A stretch of DNA of 64,000 bases from Utricularia gibba (GCA_002189035.1 NEEC01000014.1:1800501-1864500), one strand, 5' to 3'; positions 36,787-50,203 are shown, counted from the stretch's first letter. The notes: generated from the sequence alone by a model not told the origin. Numbers and translations are program-made.

Positions 36787-39700
36787 ATGGGGAAGAAGGT
36801 GATGCAGCCGGCGGATAAGGTTGACTTGACTACTGTAAAGTACCTGAATGAACAAGTTGAAGGTGACCGGCAGGCGGTTGATTGTGTCTGATTTTTTTCT
36901 TGTTTTTTGGTAGCGTTTACAGTCTGGGATTGGTTTTTTGGTTTTTCATTTGTAGTCGCAGCGCCGCATTTGACTGGATTTCGGCTCAAGCTCTTTGTGA
37001 AGTTGATCGAGGCACCGATTATTGGGTCCTTGATCATTTCGCATTTGAAAAAAGAGAACAAAATGACCGAGGTGATCGCTTCTTCTTACCCGTGTTATTT
37101 TTTTCCCTGTTGGAAACTATCAGATTTTTTACATGATCTGCTCCACTGTTTTGCGAGGATCTTAAATGTTATTCATTATTGCCGTTTACAGATACTTAGG
37201 AATACTGTAATCCCAGAGATCCCGATGTTTAAACCTGAGTTTCCTCCTCAAGGTATGCTTTGTGATTTTTCTGGCGATTCTGTATGCTAGTTGTAGACGA
37301 CATAATTCTTGAGTCGGAAGAGAAAATGTCACTCATGGATGCCGTACCTCATGCTTCTTGGTAGGTCTTCAATTAGTGTCTGTGAGTGAGTGAAATTTGG
37401 AATCTCCGTTAAACTGTTTCTTTGTAAAAGAAAGGTATCATTATCATTTGCTGTTAGGTATATGAACTTCATTGCTTGCTGCCTTTGAGTAATGGGCGAT
37501 TGCCCAAACGTGTGTATACCAGAGAAGGATCGTCAATCCTCTGCAGTGTTAACTGAACTAGAAACAATGTTGCACCTATTCACAGAACGATTTCTCACTA
37601 CTTTTTAGTTGTGATTCAGTTTGCATTATTAATGGGTGGTGAAGAGACTGATGAACTTTCATCATTGTTTGTGATCTAAGAGCTGGTTAATTTATGATTG
37701 TTTAAACTTGCAAATCAGAACCCGAAACTGATGTTCTTCAAGTAGACGAGGACAGAGAGCCAGAAGAGAGGGTTGAATCAGCCCTAAAGTGTCTTCCGGA
37801 GTATGATCCCTCTAGGAGTTTGAATTGTGATTCTTCTTCAAGTTTTTTCTATTGGAAGATTCGGGATTATGCACATGCCTACAGATCAAAGCTAGCAACA
37901 CCATCAATTGTGAGTTGATGAATTGGCATCTGCACCTGTTATTCCCTTACACTTGACTGGTGCCATAAATTTGTTTCTAGGTTGCAGAGCGATTCATATC
38001 CGCTATTGATGAGTTTAAGAATAAGAATCCTAAGGCCCCACTATTGCTTTCTTACGACCCAGAACTTATAAGAGAGCAAGCTGCAGCCTCTACACGAAGA
38101 TTTGAGGAAGGCATGTTTACAATTGAGATTTCCATATTTAATTTACAATTGTGGAAGTTCAAGTTATGTGATTCCTTTGTTTATTTCCATCAGGGAACCC
38201 GCTATCCATCCTTGATGGGATTTTCATGGCAATTAAGGATGATATTGACTGTTTTCCTCATCCTTCAAAAGGTTTTTACTTGTGCTTTCGATATTGATAA
38301 ATGGCGTGAGAAGGATTTTCTAATGCTTCATAACAAAAAGGTGGATCTACCTACATTCATGAGGAACGTTGCGTCAAAGAGGATGCAGCATCAGTTGCAA
38401 GCTTGCGCCGCTGTGGTGTGATAATGGTTGGAAAGGCAAATATGCATGAATTTGGTTTGGGTGTATCAGGAAATAATCCAAATTATGGGTGCGTTACATG
38501 ATTTTGTCACTTAAGAGTGTTTTTGTTCATTGGTAACTGTTTAATACACGCCAGAAACATATTTCTATCTTTTAGTTGTGCTAGTCTGACACTTTATATT
38601 GACCCTCAATCATGACATTGTTTTATGGGTTGCAGTTATCTAGACATTGAATCACATGAAAGCATTTTTCCAACACCACTATCTTTTGCTGCATGCATTC
38701 CAGTTAGCATATCAAACCTGTCTGTATATATATTATTCTTTATTATGTGACTGTTGATACGCTATGCAAAGTAGTTTTAGCACCTTTGAGTTCATTTTAG
38801 TTGATAATTGATTTGTACTTTTTAATTCAAACCAGCAGAAATTTTCTCACCTATGTCCTAAAATTCACTTAAGATATCTATTTTTTTCTGTAGCACAACA
38901 AGAAATCCACATGCTCCGGACAGATATACTGGTGGGTCATCCTCGGGTCCAGCAGCAATTGTTGCATCTGGTTTATGTGTTGCAGCATTGGGAACAGATG
39001 GAGGAGGTTGTGATGTGTTTCATCAAATTTATGATGTTTCTTTCACTGAATGATACAAGAGAACACGATTTTACTTTAATTTTGAATACAGGTTCAGTTC
39101 GCATTCCATCATCTCTTTGTGGAGTAGTTGGACTGAAATCAACTTATGGAAGAACTTCTATGGAAGGGTAAGCTTATTATCTTTTTATCCTGCATTTTTT
39201 AGTATTTCTTTAGTGTTTATAGTTGCTAGGAGAACTTTATGACACGAATAAATTTCTGTTCGTAGCAGCTCCTTGTGCGATTCTGGAACTGTTGAGATTA
39301 TTGGTCCTATCACAACATCAGTTGAGGACTCTATACTTGTGTAAGTTAATGCCATTTATCATGACTTTACACAAGTTACATTTTCACTCTCTCTGGAAAA
39401 CATTGTGAAAGTATGACTTATGTCAACACAATGTTTAACCTACATATTTTTCTTAGCCTTTTTTTAAGTGTATAACCTGTTGTCTAAAATAATTCGTTTT
39501 CATTATTCAGGTACTCAGCAATTTCAAGGTCATCAACTGCTCAAAGAATTGCCATGAAACCTGTAATATCCTGAAACATGATTTTTCAAATTTTAAAAAC
39601 TTCTTCCTTCATTTGTGTGTGTGTGTGTGTGTGTCCGTACTGTAGTCAAACATTTGAAGGCACCCAACGTTAACAGTATTATCAGGGTCTTTGATAATGA

Positions 39701-41387
39701 CATCCAACTTTAACAGTATTTTTTTTTTCCCTTTTGCAGTCTCCACCTTGTTTCCCTATCTTAAATAATGAGAGTGTAGCTGCTCTTGGTTCATTCAGAT
39801 TAGGAAAGTATAGAGACGTAAGTAATCAATTCATTTATGCTTGCTACGATTGAATAACAGTGAATCAGGATTCTACATGTGCAGTGGTTCAATGATGTGG
39901 TTACTTCTGACATATCTGATAAGTGTGAGGACATTCTCAATCGTTTGGCTGAAACTCATGGATGTGAAGTACGTACATCATTTACTTATCATTTTGTAGC
40001 TTGGATTGCTTATATGAAAGCATAATTCTTTTTTTCATGCTTCAATTTTTGGTTTGATGTGAAAGACTGTGGAGATTGTTATACCAGAGCTCGTTGAGAT
40101 GCGCAATGCTCATGTAGTTTCAATTGGCTCTGAGTCTGCCTGTGGATTAAGTCCTGATTATGAAAATGGGTAAGTCAGTTACCCTTCCTCCAGATGGAAG
40201 TAATGCTGTATGATAATTGTCATGTAATGCTTTGTAAGATCAGAGCCTTGCAATGTGAACGAATATATACTCCTGTATAGGAAAAAGGTGAAGCTTACAC
40301 TAGATACACGGACAAGCTTAGCACTTTTCAGGTCATTTTCGGCTGCGGACTATGTTGCTGCTCAATGTCTCAGGTTAGCAGAAGTTCTTGAAAGTATTGT
40401 TCACTGGGAAACTGTGAGTTCGTAAAACATCTTTATGCTGATCATTACCAACTCATCTTTCAACTGTAGGAGGAGGCTTATGTACTATCACACAGAGATA
40501 TTTAAAAAAGTGGATGTGATTGTCACCCCAACCACTGGGTATGATGATAAAACCTTCTGCAACATTTCGCTCTCTATTTGTTCCACTTAGTATTTTGAGT
40601 TTTTTCACAACCAGTTCCTGTAACCAAACAGCCTTTACTCTTAACCGTAAATGGAGTTTCTCTATCTGTTATGCATAAAGTTGCAATCTTTTCTGTAAAG
40701 CTACCGTGATTTCGAGTTGCAGCATCTATGAGGAAGATATTTGAATTGTGATTATGCTGATTTTAGCTTGTCTCATTTCACCAGGATGACAGCACCTTTA
40801 ATACCTCCCTCTTCACTTAGTTATGGGGAGACGGATTTCAACGTTGCAGGTTGGTTGAAACATGAATGGAAGTTTAGGCAGTTGATAATGAATTCAGTCA
40901 TTCAGCATAAATCGTTCCAATATGACCTGTAGCATAAATCTTTTGATCTTCCTGTATGACTTCAGCATGTACTTTTCAGGACATATTATGAGATTCGTCG
41001 TAACAGCAAATTTTCTTGGATTTCCAGCGATTTCTGTCCCTGTAAGTAATCTGATTGTCCATCTTTTTCTTTGAATAGTCTGCCAAACTTACCTTTTTCA
41101 AGTCACCGTAAGTTCAATACGAATACACATGCCTTGAGTGAGCATACTTTGACATGTTATTCTTAGGTTGGGTATGACAAGCAAGGGCTCCCTATCGGCC
41201 TCCAGATCATTGGCCGCCCATGGAGCGAAGCTACCATTTTACGCCTGGCTGCTGCCATTGAGGTGGGATCATGAACTCCCGCAATGCATGAAACGTATGA
41301 ATGACAATGGAGCTTATTGCATTTCAGGATCTTTGCTCAACGAAAAAGAAACCAGTGCAATACTATGACCTTCTAAGAGGTGATTAA
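36787..41387 (+). CDS. FAAH: Fatty acid amide hydrolase (N-acylethanolamine hydrolase)
   Basis: Amidase-signature enzyme that hydrolyses N-acylethanolamines to fatty acid and ethanolamine, ending NAE lipid signalling. Twenty exons: 36787-36862, 36962-37071, 37192-37252, 37719-37909, 37981-38110, 38194-38271, 38341-38488, 38894-39006, 39092-39167, 39269-39340, 39511-39562, 39740-39817, 39885-39968, 40066-40169, 40281-40373, 40470-40538, 40785-40849, 40980-41041, 41167-41262, 41328-41387. They total 1818 bases, giving 605 aa with every phase correct. The Ser-Ser-Lys triad is visible: Lys in FMAIKDDID, Ser in YTGGSSSGPAA and Ser in LGTDGGGSVRIPSS. Other markers: APHLTGFRLKLFVKL, KANMHEFGLG and VGYDKQGLPIGLQIIGRPW. 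Intron 5 starts with GC (GAAG|gcatgt). A (TG)10 run sits in intron 11. This intact 20-exon gene is a useful contrast to the frameshifted neighbours. Confidence 0.95.
39614..39634. repeat. (TG)10 microsatellite in FAAH intron 11
   Basis: Perfect TG dinucleotide run of about ten units inside an intron. Likely polymorphic; no effect on coding. Confidence 0.9.
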
Positions 41388-41687
41388 AACGGGGTGCTGC
41401 GCCAGCCAGTGTGAAGAAGATAGCCTGGTGACTGGTTCATTTTCCTTGAGTTTTAGGAACCACATGGAGCTAATAACTGGGCTGCTCAGTCATTCAAATG
41501 TACTGCCAATAATTGCGGAAAATGGTTGCATTGATGCTATGCTTTTACTGCAACTTAGATTAACCTGAAACATGCTTTATATTGGATTCCTTGTGTACAT
41601 GAATGAAGAACTTGAGAACAAGAATTTCACACACAATAGCCTTCTGTCGAATCGTACTACAGCATGTTGCTGGCAAAATTTATCTGT
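41388..41687. other. Tail-to-tail 3' region of FAAH and the PGM-like gene
   Basis: 300 bases between two convergent stop codons, expected to hold both 3' UTRs. Nothing else is seen. Confidence 0.6.
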
Positions 41688-43670
41688 TCACTGCTTGAGC
41701 TTTTCATCATCATTTACAGAGTTGGGAGTATCTTTCTCCTGATGCTTCTCATTAGTAGCAGCATGATTCGGAGGAACATAACCGATATAATTCGATGCTG
41801 TGGAAGAATCACTCCCGCTGATGCTACCAAATGAAAAATGGAGAATTTATCTTAAACTGAACTTCAGCTAGAATTCCTGTTCAGAGGCTCGAATTGTAAA
41901 ACATCAGTCACCAACCTCTTGTTGATGATGACCATGGAGCGTATCTCACAGTTCGCAAAACTGCGACCATGATTGCAGACCAGAGTTACCATGGATGGAT
42001 ATCTGATATCTGAAACTTCAAATCAGAAGCCAAAACAGGGAGATGAAGATGATTACTTACGGTATTCCCTTCCTCATTGGAGGATGGCACTGGTTTCCGA
42101 AAGCAGCTAGGGTATGAAACAAGAATCCTCTATGGGTGACAATTGCTATCTCCTTCTCTTTCCTTGTGAACAGCCTGTGGGAAATGATGACTAAGAATCA
42201 AGAGAGCCAAAGGTGCAAAGGAAACTGCAGTTCAGTGGATTATTTCTATCATAAAAATGAAGAGTTTGTGAAGAATTTTCTATTCATATCATATGAAGTC
42301 AAGGAAGCAACAGCATTCACCAGGTGAAGAACTCGATTCCCCTGGCTGCCAGTTCTTCTTTGCTTTCTCGTATGTCAGCTTTCCATAAAACATCATCATT
42401 GCTCTCTATCTAATGAAGCTAAACAAATTGAATTGGAGGACCATTTCCTTGAATTCTATCTCAATCATTTCTACTTGTACTTTCAAAAATAACTCAGAGG
42501 TGATCAGAATGCTTACCAGGGAAAAATCAACTGCAGGAAAGAGACTTTTATACTCACTGATACTTCTTCTCTTATCGCAAGGAAGAACCCCCTATTTGAA
42601 TGTGGTCATGGCCAAGTTTCTGGTTCAGCACAATGATCAAAATAAAAAATGGCAACCTCTATAGACCATAGCCTTACCAGGTGTTCTCTGCAGAGTTCTA
42701 CTGCAAGAATGGGAGGACAGTTCACACCAGAAACTGCTGATCTTCCGCTGTTTCCAGCTCCTTCCACCATCAGAGGTGCCACATCCCCCTATCTGGATGG
42801 TCGTCGCTTCCAAATACTCCAACAGCAGTTTGAATGGTTCTATGAATTCAAGATGATATAACAATATCCTGAGTTCATGCAGAAATTTGGATCAAAGATG
42901 GAATGATCATCCACTGTCTTCAAATGGAAAACAATTGGGAATACAGAAAAAAATGAAAACCACAAATATTAGGGGAACTACAGATACAACCTTAACAAGG
43001 GAGACGTGATCACCAACTCAACTTTCTTGATCAGCCCGCTCTCATAAACATGACGATGTAAGCTGTCCACCTGAACCATATCAAAGCAATTTAGTTGAAT
43101 ATAAGTTGTGCAGAAGCTGTATGGTGATGAACCACTGCCTGCGTACTTGCTGCCAGCCCAGAGGAGTAAGATGAGCATCAAAATATTCAGGAGACAGTAA
43201 CGATTTGACGTTTTTATCTCCTTCAACATTGTGGATCCCTTGACCATGCCTCACCTAAAAATACAACAATCATTTTTATTAATATTATAGATTTCACCAT
43301 AGACGTAATCTAGCTTGCATCAGTGCCTGATTGGAGCAACAATTACTTTTATGCATCTTAAAAGTAGAGCATAGGGAAGAAAGGGTTGTAAGGAACATTA
43401 TTTGCAGATAAATTTTCCTTTTGAATCCCATAAAAGAAACAGCAATTCCCAGCATGGAAGATAATCCCTTGTACACACACTGGTACAACATATACAAAAC
43501 ACCAAATATCCAACCAGTGAGATAATACCATCCTGCAAATTCTAGTTATTAGAGTAAGTTCACACAATCCAACGATGAAAAAGCTGCAATGGAATTCTAA
43601 TTATACGAACCAGGTGAATTGTTTTTGACCAATGCAGGGGAAACAAGCTCAGGGTGCCCCCATTGTCCAT
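41688..43670 (-). CDS. Phosphoglycerate mutase-like (histidine phosphatase) protein, one-base frameshift
   Basis: A member of the histidine phosphatase superfamily similar to At5g64460; its substrate is unknown. Nine exons: 43611-43670, 43147-43254, 42991-43070, 42678-42839, 42517-42591, 42321-42409, 42061-42174, 41916-41960, 41688-41817. Motifs: TIHLVRHGQGIHNVEG (RHG phospho-acceptor), PLGWQQVDSLHRHV, VELVITSPLLRTIQTAVG, CPPILAVELCREHLG, CDKRRSISEYKSLFP and EIAIVTHRGFLFHTL (second catalytic His). Exon 4 is one base short: the frame GSDDHPDRG must shift at the C-run 42785-42789 to reach DVAPLMVEGAG. Restored length is 287 aa. The usual Ser after the second catalytic His is Arg here. The gene is convergent with FAAH, the same neighbour as in Arabidopsis. 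Confidence 0.85.
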
Positions 43671-45085
43671 GTTCCCTTGCACCTAACAAGTTCAGATACA
43701 ATTACCATATAAGCTGAAAAACATGGGCAGCAGTAAATACCTGAAAGTGAGCAATTCAGACAAGTTTTTTACTGGTTACAGCATCCAGTTACTAGAAACC
43801 TATGCTACTAGTGTTTGATGAAGTTACAAGAAGAGGCAGAAGAACCCAAGTTCAGGACTATCGAAACAACTGGGAACACAAAAAAGCTACCGACTTTGGA
43901 GTCAAACTGTTGCAACCCCCAAGAAACGAAGAAAAATTCACAATTCCCAGACCAAAACGCAAACTTGGCAACAGAAAGCGCACTTACAGATCAAACAGAG
44001 AAAAGCAGGAGGATGATGGAGGTTCAAGATTGGCTTATGAGAAGTTCCCCCTTTTAATTTTTGTGGCTAAACCACTGCTTATTCAGATTGAAATTTCCTC
44101 ACCACACCTTTCGAATCTCTTGTACTCGTTATTTTGACCACTTTCCCACAGTCTACTGTACCCATTAAATTCCTTTTTTTACAGTTTTTGCCTCTCCCAC
44201 AACCTTCAGCCCAAAACCAACTGTTTATCCATGGCCATGTTAGGTGCAGAGAGAAGACGAATCTCCCATGTCCAGTCATGTGGCTGCTGTCCAAAAAGTG
44301 GTGGCCTGGACCCTTGCTTTTATCTTCTCCTCGATTCTCTTCCCCTCAGTCCACTAATATAAAAACAACAATATTTAATTTGGATTATCTGAAATAATCC
44401 ACTAACATAAGACAATTGAGATTTAAATAATAATTATTATAAATACAACAATAATTATCATATGTTATATGCAAGATATTCCACTATTTCTAATATGAGT
44501 AACGCTTGAAACACTCAACAGTATAAATTGTAGATACATCTAATGGATTTTTCATACGATATCTTTAATATAAGATGCCATCCATATCTCATCCAAAGAT
44601 TTAATTTGTTTTAAATAAAAAAAGAAAGTAGAAAATGTTCCATGGACCGGGAATTGACCCGGATAGAGTCGGTGGTCACCTCACATGGTCAGCCAGCACA
44701 GGCTTCAGAGAGGCACGTGATGGGGTGGCGTTGCGGGGAATTAACATCGGAGCCCGGCTCACGGCCTCTGGGTCGCAGCTGGCTTCACGAGCCAACACAT
44801 GCGTGGATGATGGATCCTCAATTATTGGGTGAGAATAACGACAACCCCCACAATGCGTTCTTCATAAAAGAATGAATCTTGATAAAGATAGTGCTAGTGG
44901 CTGCATGCATTATGTATATAAAAATCGGGAAAAAGGGGTTGGGGGTGAGGGAGGGGAAAGGTAGAAGAGACCTGAGAAGCCATTAACGGGGAGGTCTCTC
45001 TTACTGTGTTGTTGGCGGCTACGGCATAGTCAGTCAGTCAGTCGGTCGTATAATATTTAGATTTTTGGAGTCATATATATTGGCA
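43671..45085. other. Divergent promoter region, PGM-like / SPNS2
   Basis: 1.4 kb between two divergent starts. The left part holds the leader of the PGM-like gene. An open frame at 43802-44137 (+) has no family match. CACGTG occurs at about 44716. GTCAGTCAGTCAGTCGG near 45029-45046 is a short tandem repeat in the likely SPNS2 leader. Confidence 0.5.
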
Positions 45086-48000
45086 ATGATAGAAGAAAAG
45101 TCAGAGGTCCCAGATCAAACTGTGATTCAATCTGCAGCCGTGCATTCTGAGTCTGAGAAAGAGACAGCGAAGGCTATGGGCAGTGGCTCCGCTTCGTCGT
45201 CCGCTAGCCCACCTTGGTTTACCCCTGGAAGGTAATGTTTTCGGGGTTGTTGGTGTTTGTGGATTCATGACTTATTTTATTGAAATTATGAAAATCAATT
45301 GATAAAATTGAATCTTTTACCGCTTTTGCGATGTGGGTCTCTGCAAGAATTCTTGGGAGCTAACTGTTTTGAGTTGGTGTGGGGCGGGAGTTCTTTTTCA
45401 TGAAATCATTTTTGTATACACTTCGGAGTTTAATGTGTGAGTTTTCGATTTTGGCAGGCTGCTTGCAATCTTTTGTGTTATCAACCTGATTAATTATATC
45501 GATCGTGGAGCTATAGCCAGTAATGGAGTCAATGGAAGCCGTAGAACTTGCTCTGAAAGTGGTATCTGCTCACCCGGCTCTGGAATTCAGTATGCTTAAA
45601 TTCCGTCTATTTCATCTGTCTCCCTTTCGTTCCAGTTTCGGCGTTTCTTGAGTTCCCTCGAGGGTAGCACTATAGAGATGGAAAAGTTTCTAGGATTACA
45701 TTATTTCTATTTATTTGTGCAGAGGCCAATTTAACCTGAATAATTTTGAAGACGGAGTTATATCATCAGCCTTCATGGTTGGGCTTCTTGTGGCATCTCC
45801 AATATTTGCGTCTTCAGCCAAATGGTAACAGATGACTTCATTGGGAAAAAAGATTTTTTTTTAATAAACGAAAGTAGGAATAAAGTTGGATAAGACTTGA
45901 CTATTTGTTGTTGCAACTAACTCGGAATACCTTCTTTGGATATATGAGGTTGAGAAGACTTGAGATAAATCTTTTTGTTCTGATCGAGGTGTGGCAGCTA
46001 TCTATGCTTCTCACTTCATACAAACTATCTCTCTTACAGTGTCAACCCTTTTCGGCTCATTGGAGTTGGGCTGACAATTTGGACACTTGCAGTTGCTTTT
46101 TGTGGATTCTCATTTAACTTTTGGTCCATCGCTATTGCTCGCATGTGAGTTAAATACTCAGATTTGGATTTGTGAAAAAAAAAATGTGTCTTTTTTTCAT
46201 GCTCTTATTTTCTTTCTCAAGGTTTGTTGGTGTTGGTGAAGCTTCATTTATAAGTCTAGCGCCTCCATTCATTGACGACAATGCACCAGCTTCAAAGGTG
46301 TAGTTATCATCCTAAGTGCATATTGCTAGTGTAGATTAACAGTTGTTTTTCTGACATACCATTTGTTGTGACAGAGGACTGCATGGCTAGGAGCCTTTTA
46401 CATGTGTATACCCACGGGAGTTGCTGTAGGATATCTTTATGGCGGATTGGTATTAACCTTAAGTAATTGCTTTATAAAGTTCTGCAGCTAACCAAAATCC
46501 CCTCCTCTCTGTTACAAGCAGTTTTCCTTGATTGTAGATTGGTCATCATGGCTGGCGTTGGGCTTTCTGGATAGAGGCAATTTTAATGCTCCCCTTTGCA
46601 ATTTTTGGCTTCTGGATGAAACCATTATATATGAAAGGTAAATTTTAGAGATTGCTTTAACTCGTACACTGATTTCTTAAGAGCACTCTGCGATGATAAT
46701 GGATGTTACATAAAAGGTTTCCTTCCTGTGGGATCTGGAGCTCAGAAATCATTGATAGGCAGTGATGAATGCCTGGTGGGTGAAGGTACTTTTCCCAGGC
46801 ATTAATTATCTCCTTCTGAAGTATTGAACTTTCAACAACGGGAGTAATGCTAATAATATGTGAAGGTACGGGAACTAACAGAAGTGAAATTTCCCCACTT
46901 GAAGTTTCCAGGTGTTCTGTGTGAGTGACTATCTTTTGGGTCAAGAGACCATGGCAAATGAGGTCATTTCATTGTTTGAACAGTAATTAATCTTACTGGA
47001 TTCTTCAACTGCCAGGTCTTCAGCTACAACAACGTTTCTAGGAGATATGAAAGTGCTTTTGCTTGAGAAAGTTTTTGTGGTGAATGTTCTGGGTAAATAT
47101 ACACCTATTTGCATTGCAGAAGCCTTTAACTCAGAACTTCCAGCACATGTCTTATGCTCATTATCGCGGGCTTCTGTTGCAGGGTATATTGCATATAATT
47201 TTGTCATCGGTGCTTATTCTTACTGGGACCCAAGGCTGGTTATAACATTTACAACATGGTAAATCTTGAATGCCCTTCTGGAACGGTTCAAAAGGTGTTG
47301 ATCCTTTTTAACACTGCAAACTCCATGTGTAGAAAAATGCCGATTATGTCTTTGGAGGCGTTACAGCAGTCTGTGGAATATTGGGTTCACTGGCTGGTGG
47401 TCTTGTTCTTGATCTCATTAGTTCCACACTGCCTAATGCCTTTAAGGTGAGAGCGAAGTGATGATGTAACTTGGAAATCCTAGTTTGATCACATTATGCC
47501 TTTTCTGGTACTCTGCATGCAGCTTCTCTCTACTTCAACACTTGTTGGAGCAGCATTTTGCTTTGTGGCCTTCTGCATGAAAAGTTTATATGCTTTTCTT
47601 GCGCTTTTCGCGATCGGGGAGTTGCTGGTATTTGCTACACAGGTACTGCATCATGGATGCATTTGTTGATGGGATTTTTCTTTCAAATTCTATGCATTGT
47701 TTAAACCTTCGGGTACCAAACAGGCTCCTGTAAACTTTGTGTGCCTGCACTGTGTCACGCCTAGTCTCCGGCCATTATCCATGGCGATCTCCACCGTGTC
47801 AATCCATGTGTTCGGGGATGTCCCTTCCTCTCCCTTAGTTGGGCTTCTCCAGGTTCATTTTTTCAACCTTTATTTCTGTTCTTTTATTCATTTCCTTCTG
47901 TTTCAACTTGTTGGCGTCTTGTCTGCAGGATCGGATCAACAACTGGAGGAAAACTGCTCTTATCCTAACTTCCATTCTCTTCGTTGCTGCTATAATCTGG

Positions 48001-48217
48001 TTTTTAGGTAGGCTTTGTAAACACAAATGAGAGCTTTTACACACAAGGAACTTGGATGCATCATGACGCCTGGACGCTGACTGCTGTTGTTCTTGCAGGA
48101 ATTTTTCTCAAGAGTAGGGATAGGTACAATGATGAAAGCGAGAACCCTGGTGTTTCTCCAGTTGAAAAGGCGAATTCTACACCATTGCTCAAGGAAAATG
48201 GAGTAGACATTGCTTAG
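45086..48217 (+). CDS. SPNS2: Spinster-like MFS transporter (SPNS2, probable sphingolipid transporter), one-base frameshift
   Basis: A 12-helix major facilitator related to spinster lipid and lysolipid transporters. Sixteen exons: 45086-45231, 45458-45589, 45723-45824, 46040-46144, 46222-46297, 46375-46449, 46538-46637, 46717-46785, 46866-46911, 47016-47092, 47183-47258, 47333-47446, 47523-47642, 47724-47852, 47929-48007, 48099-48217. Motifs: FCVINLINYIDRGAIASNG, FNLNNFEDGVISSAFMVG, SPIFASSAK, FVGVGEASFISLAPPFIDD and HHGWRWAFWIEAI. Exon 11 is one base short: AYSYW must be followed by GPKAGYNIYNM, which needs a fourth G in the GGG at 47225-47227. Without it the frame runs into a TGA at the exon 11/12 junction. 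Restored length is 521 aa. Downstream exons are conserved (NADYVFGGVTAVCGILGSL, DRINNWRKTALILTS). Confidence 0.87.
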
Positions 48218-48614
48218 CTCTTTCCCAGAACTCTAAATATTGAAACAGGGGCTCTGAGAATTGTCCATATAGTTAGCGCGTGTCGCTTGCAGCATCAGTC
48301 TCTTCCTGTTGTAGTCCCTAGCTGAATTACACTTCGCTTCTGTTTTCTTTCAAAGCTGCTAAAGCATTCCTTGACAAAATGAACAAATAATGAATTTGCT
48401 TGCTCTCATGTCACGGCCAAACCTGGATACAGTTCTACATGAATGAAAGATGGTTTGGAAGATGCCTAGATCCCCTTGCTCTCATGTATAAAAGAATGCA
48501 GAAGGTGCTTTACTGAAGTACAAAGATGACACACAGAAAGGTAACAAATGCATTAGCACACACCACACTGGTTCCAAATTCATAGTGGGAAGATGCTGAA
48601 ATGGAGTACTGTCG
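48218..48614. other. Tail-to-tail 3' region, SPNS2 / L-GalDH
   Basis: About 400 bases between two convergent genes; both 3' UTRs expected. No gene is seen. Confidence 0.55.
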
Positions 48615-50203
48615 TCAGCTCTGCTGGATACCGCTAGGCCATGACAAGTTCTTCACAGGCTTAAACATATCTTCCAGTTCTGCTAGAGTTTTCTCATCCT
48701 TAGCTCCGCTGGCGAGTTCTGTTGCAGCTTCGACATTCTCATCCACCTAAGGAGAGCAATTCGGATCAGGGTTTGCAGGGTTCAATCTTTGGATAGTGGA
48801 TTCCGTTCAGTAAGGGATTCACGAAAGTTTCTTGACTTGGGGATCAAACAAAGCACAGAAGAATGCAGATGGAGCAGGTGATGAGTCAAAAAGTATGCGA
48901 GAATATATAGAGAAAGTAACCTGTTTCACGGAATTCATTCCAACAAGGACTGTGGAAATATCCGTATTTGACAAACTGTATTGCAGAGCTAGCTTTGATA
49001 TATTCTTTCCTTTTTCTGTACAGTAAGCAGCAGCAGCTCGGCAGACAGTCTGCGAACAAACAATAAAAACCATTGACAACCTCAGAACTCGTGTGGGTAG
49101 ATTATCAGACAGTTGATCTTCAAGAGAAGACCAAGATCAAGAACAAGATAGAGGTTTATTGCATCTGACTACTTCCCATGCTTTTCCCGGATTTTCTTCA
49201 GAAATTGAGCTTAAATACGACACTAGAACTCTCAGGAAATCCACAAAATTTGGTACCCAACAAAGCAAAGATTAGCAAATACTTAGGATATCACCTTGAG
49301 CTCAGGGGGAGCAGGATGCCATTCTGGAGGGCCACCCTCAGTGAGAAGACCCATAGCCAGAGGAGAAGCAGTTATTATACCAACACCTTTGCTCTTTAAG
49401 TAAGGGACTAAATCCATCAAGGAAGAATCGTTGATGCTATAGTGACAATACGAAAGGATCACATCAATGGTTCCAAGCGGCACTCTGTCAATAACATAGG
49501 TGAAAATTTCCAGTGGAAGGCCCGTTATACCAATGAACTTTGCCTTTCCTGCTTCTTTAATTTTGACAATTGCCGGGATCGTCTCTTTCACAATCTGCAA
49601 AACGTAACAAAATCCACATTTTCCATTCGAAAGCAATGAACTTGGAATATTGCTCATACAAAAAAGGACTTAAAAAAAACCTGATCAAGGGACCCAAACT
49701 CTATATCATGACAATGGAGGATATCAACGTAATCAAGCTGCAGCCTTTCCAGACTTTCATCGATGCTCCTCGTCACTCTTTCAGCACTGAAATCGAAACC
49801 CTCTTTGTATCTACCACACTTCGTTGCTACAATGTACTCATTTCTCGGAACTCCCAAGGCCTTCAACCCCTTCCCTAGCATTATCTCAGACAAAGTACCC
49901 CCATAATACCTTCAGAAAGATGCGATCCAAATTACACTAAACCCAGATCACGAACCCAAATCAACTCGAGAGCGAGAACCAGATAAGCAAAAAGGATCAT
50001 TGAGGCAGAATTATTTACGGAGATGTATCAAAGAAGTTGATCCCCTGGCTAAAAGCACGGCCGACGGTAGCGATGGCGTCAGCTTCAGAGATCTCACCGA
50101 AAACATTTCCCAGAGGAGAAGCACCGAAGCCAACGCAACTTACCTTGATGCCCGTGTTGCCCAAATGCCGAAGCTCCAGTGGCTTAACCCCCTGAATCGC
50201 CAT
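48615..50203 (-). CDS. L-GalDH: L-galactose dehydrogenase (ascorbate biosynthesis)
   Basis: Cytosolic NAD-dependent aldo-keto reductase that oxidises L-galactose to L-galactono-1,4-lactone, the penultimate step of the Smirnoff-Wheeler ascorbate pathway. Five exons: 50019-50203, 49681-49909, 49295-49594, 48921-49049, 48615-48746, adding to 324 aa in frame. Motifs: PLELRHLGNTGIKVSCVGFG, GINFFDTSPYYGGT (Asp and Tyr of the tetrad), YIVATKCGRY (Lys), DYVDILHCHDIEFGSLDQ (His), SYCHYSINDSSL, ITASPLAMGLLTEGGPPEW and STVLVGMNSVKQVDENVEAA. The start MAIQGVKPLEL is preferred over an in-frame TTG six bases upstream. Head-to-head with the proline iminopeptidase gene, sharing a 380-bp promoter. Confidence 0.95.

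Noticed and set aside
43802-44137. 111-aa plus-strand frame
   Set aside because: It lies in the divergent leader region of the PGM-like gene, with no domain and charged low-complexity composition.
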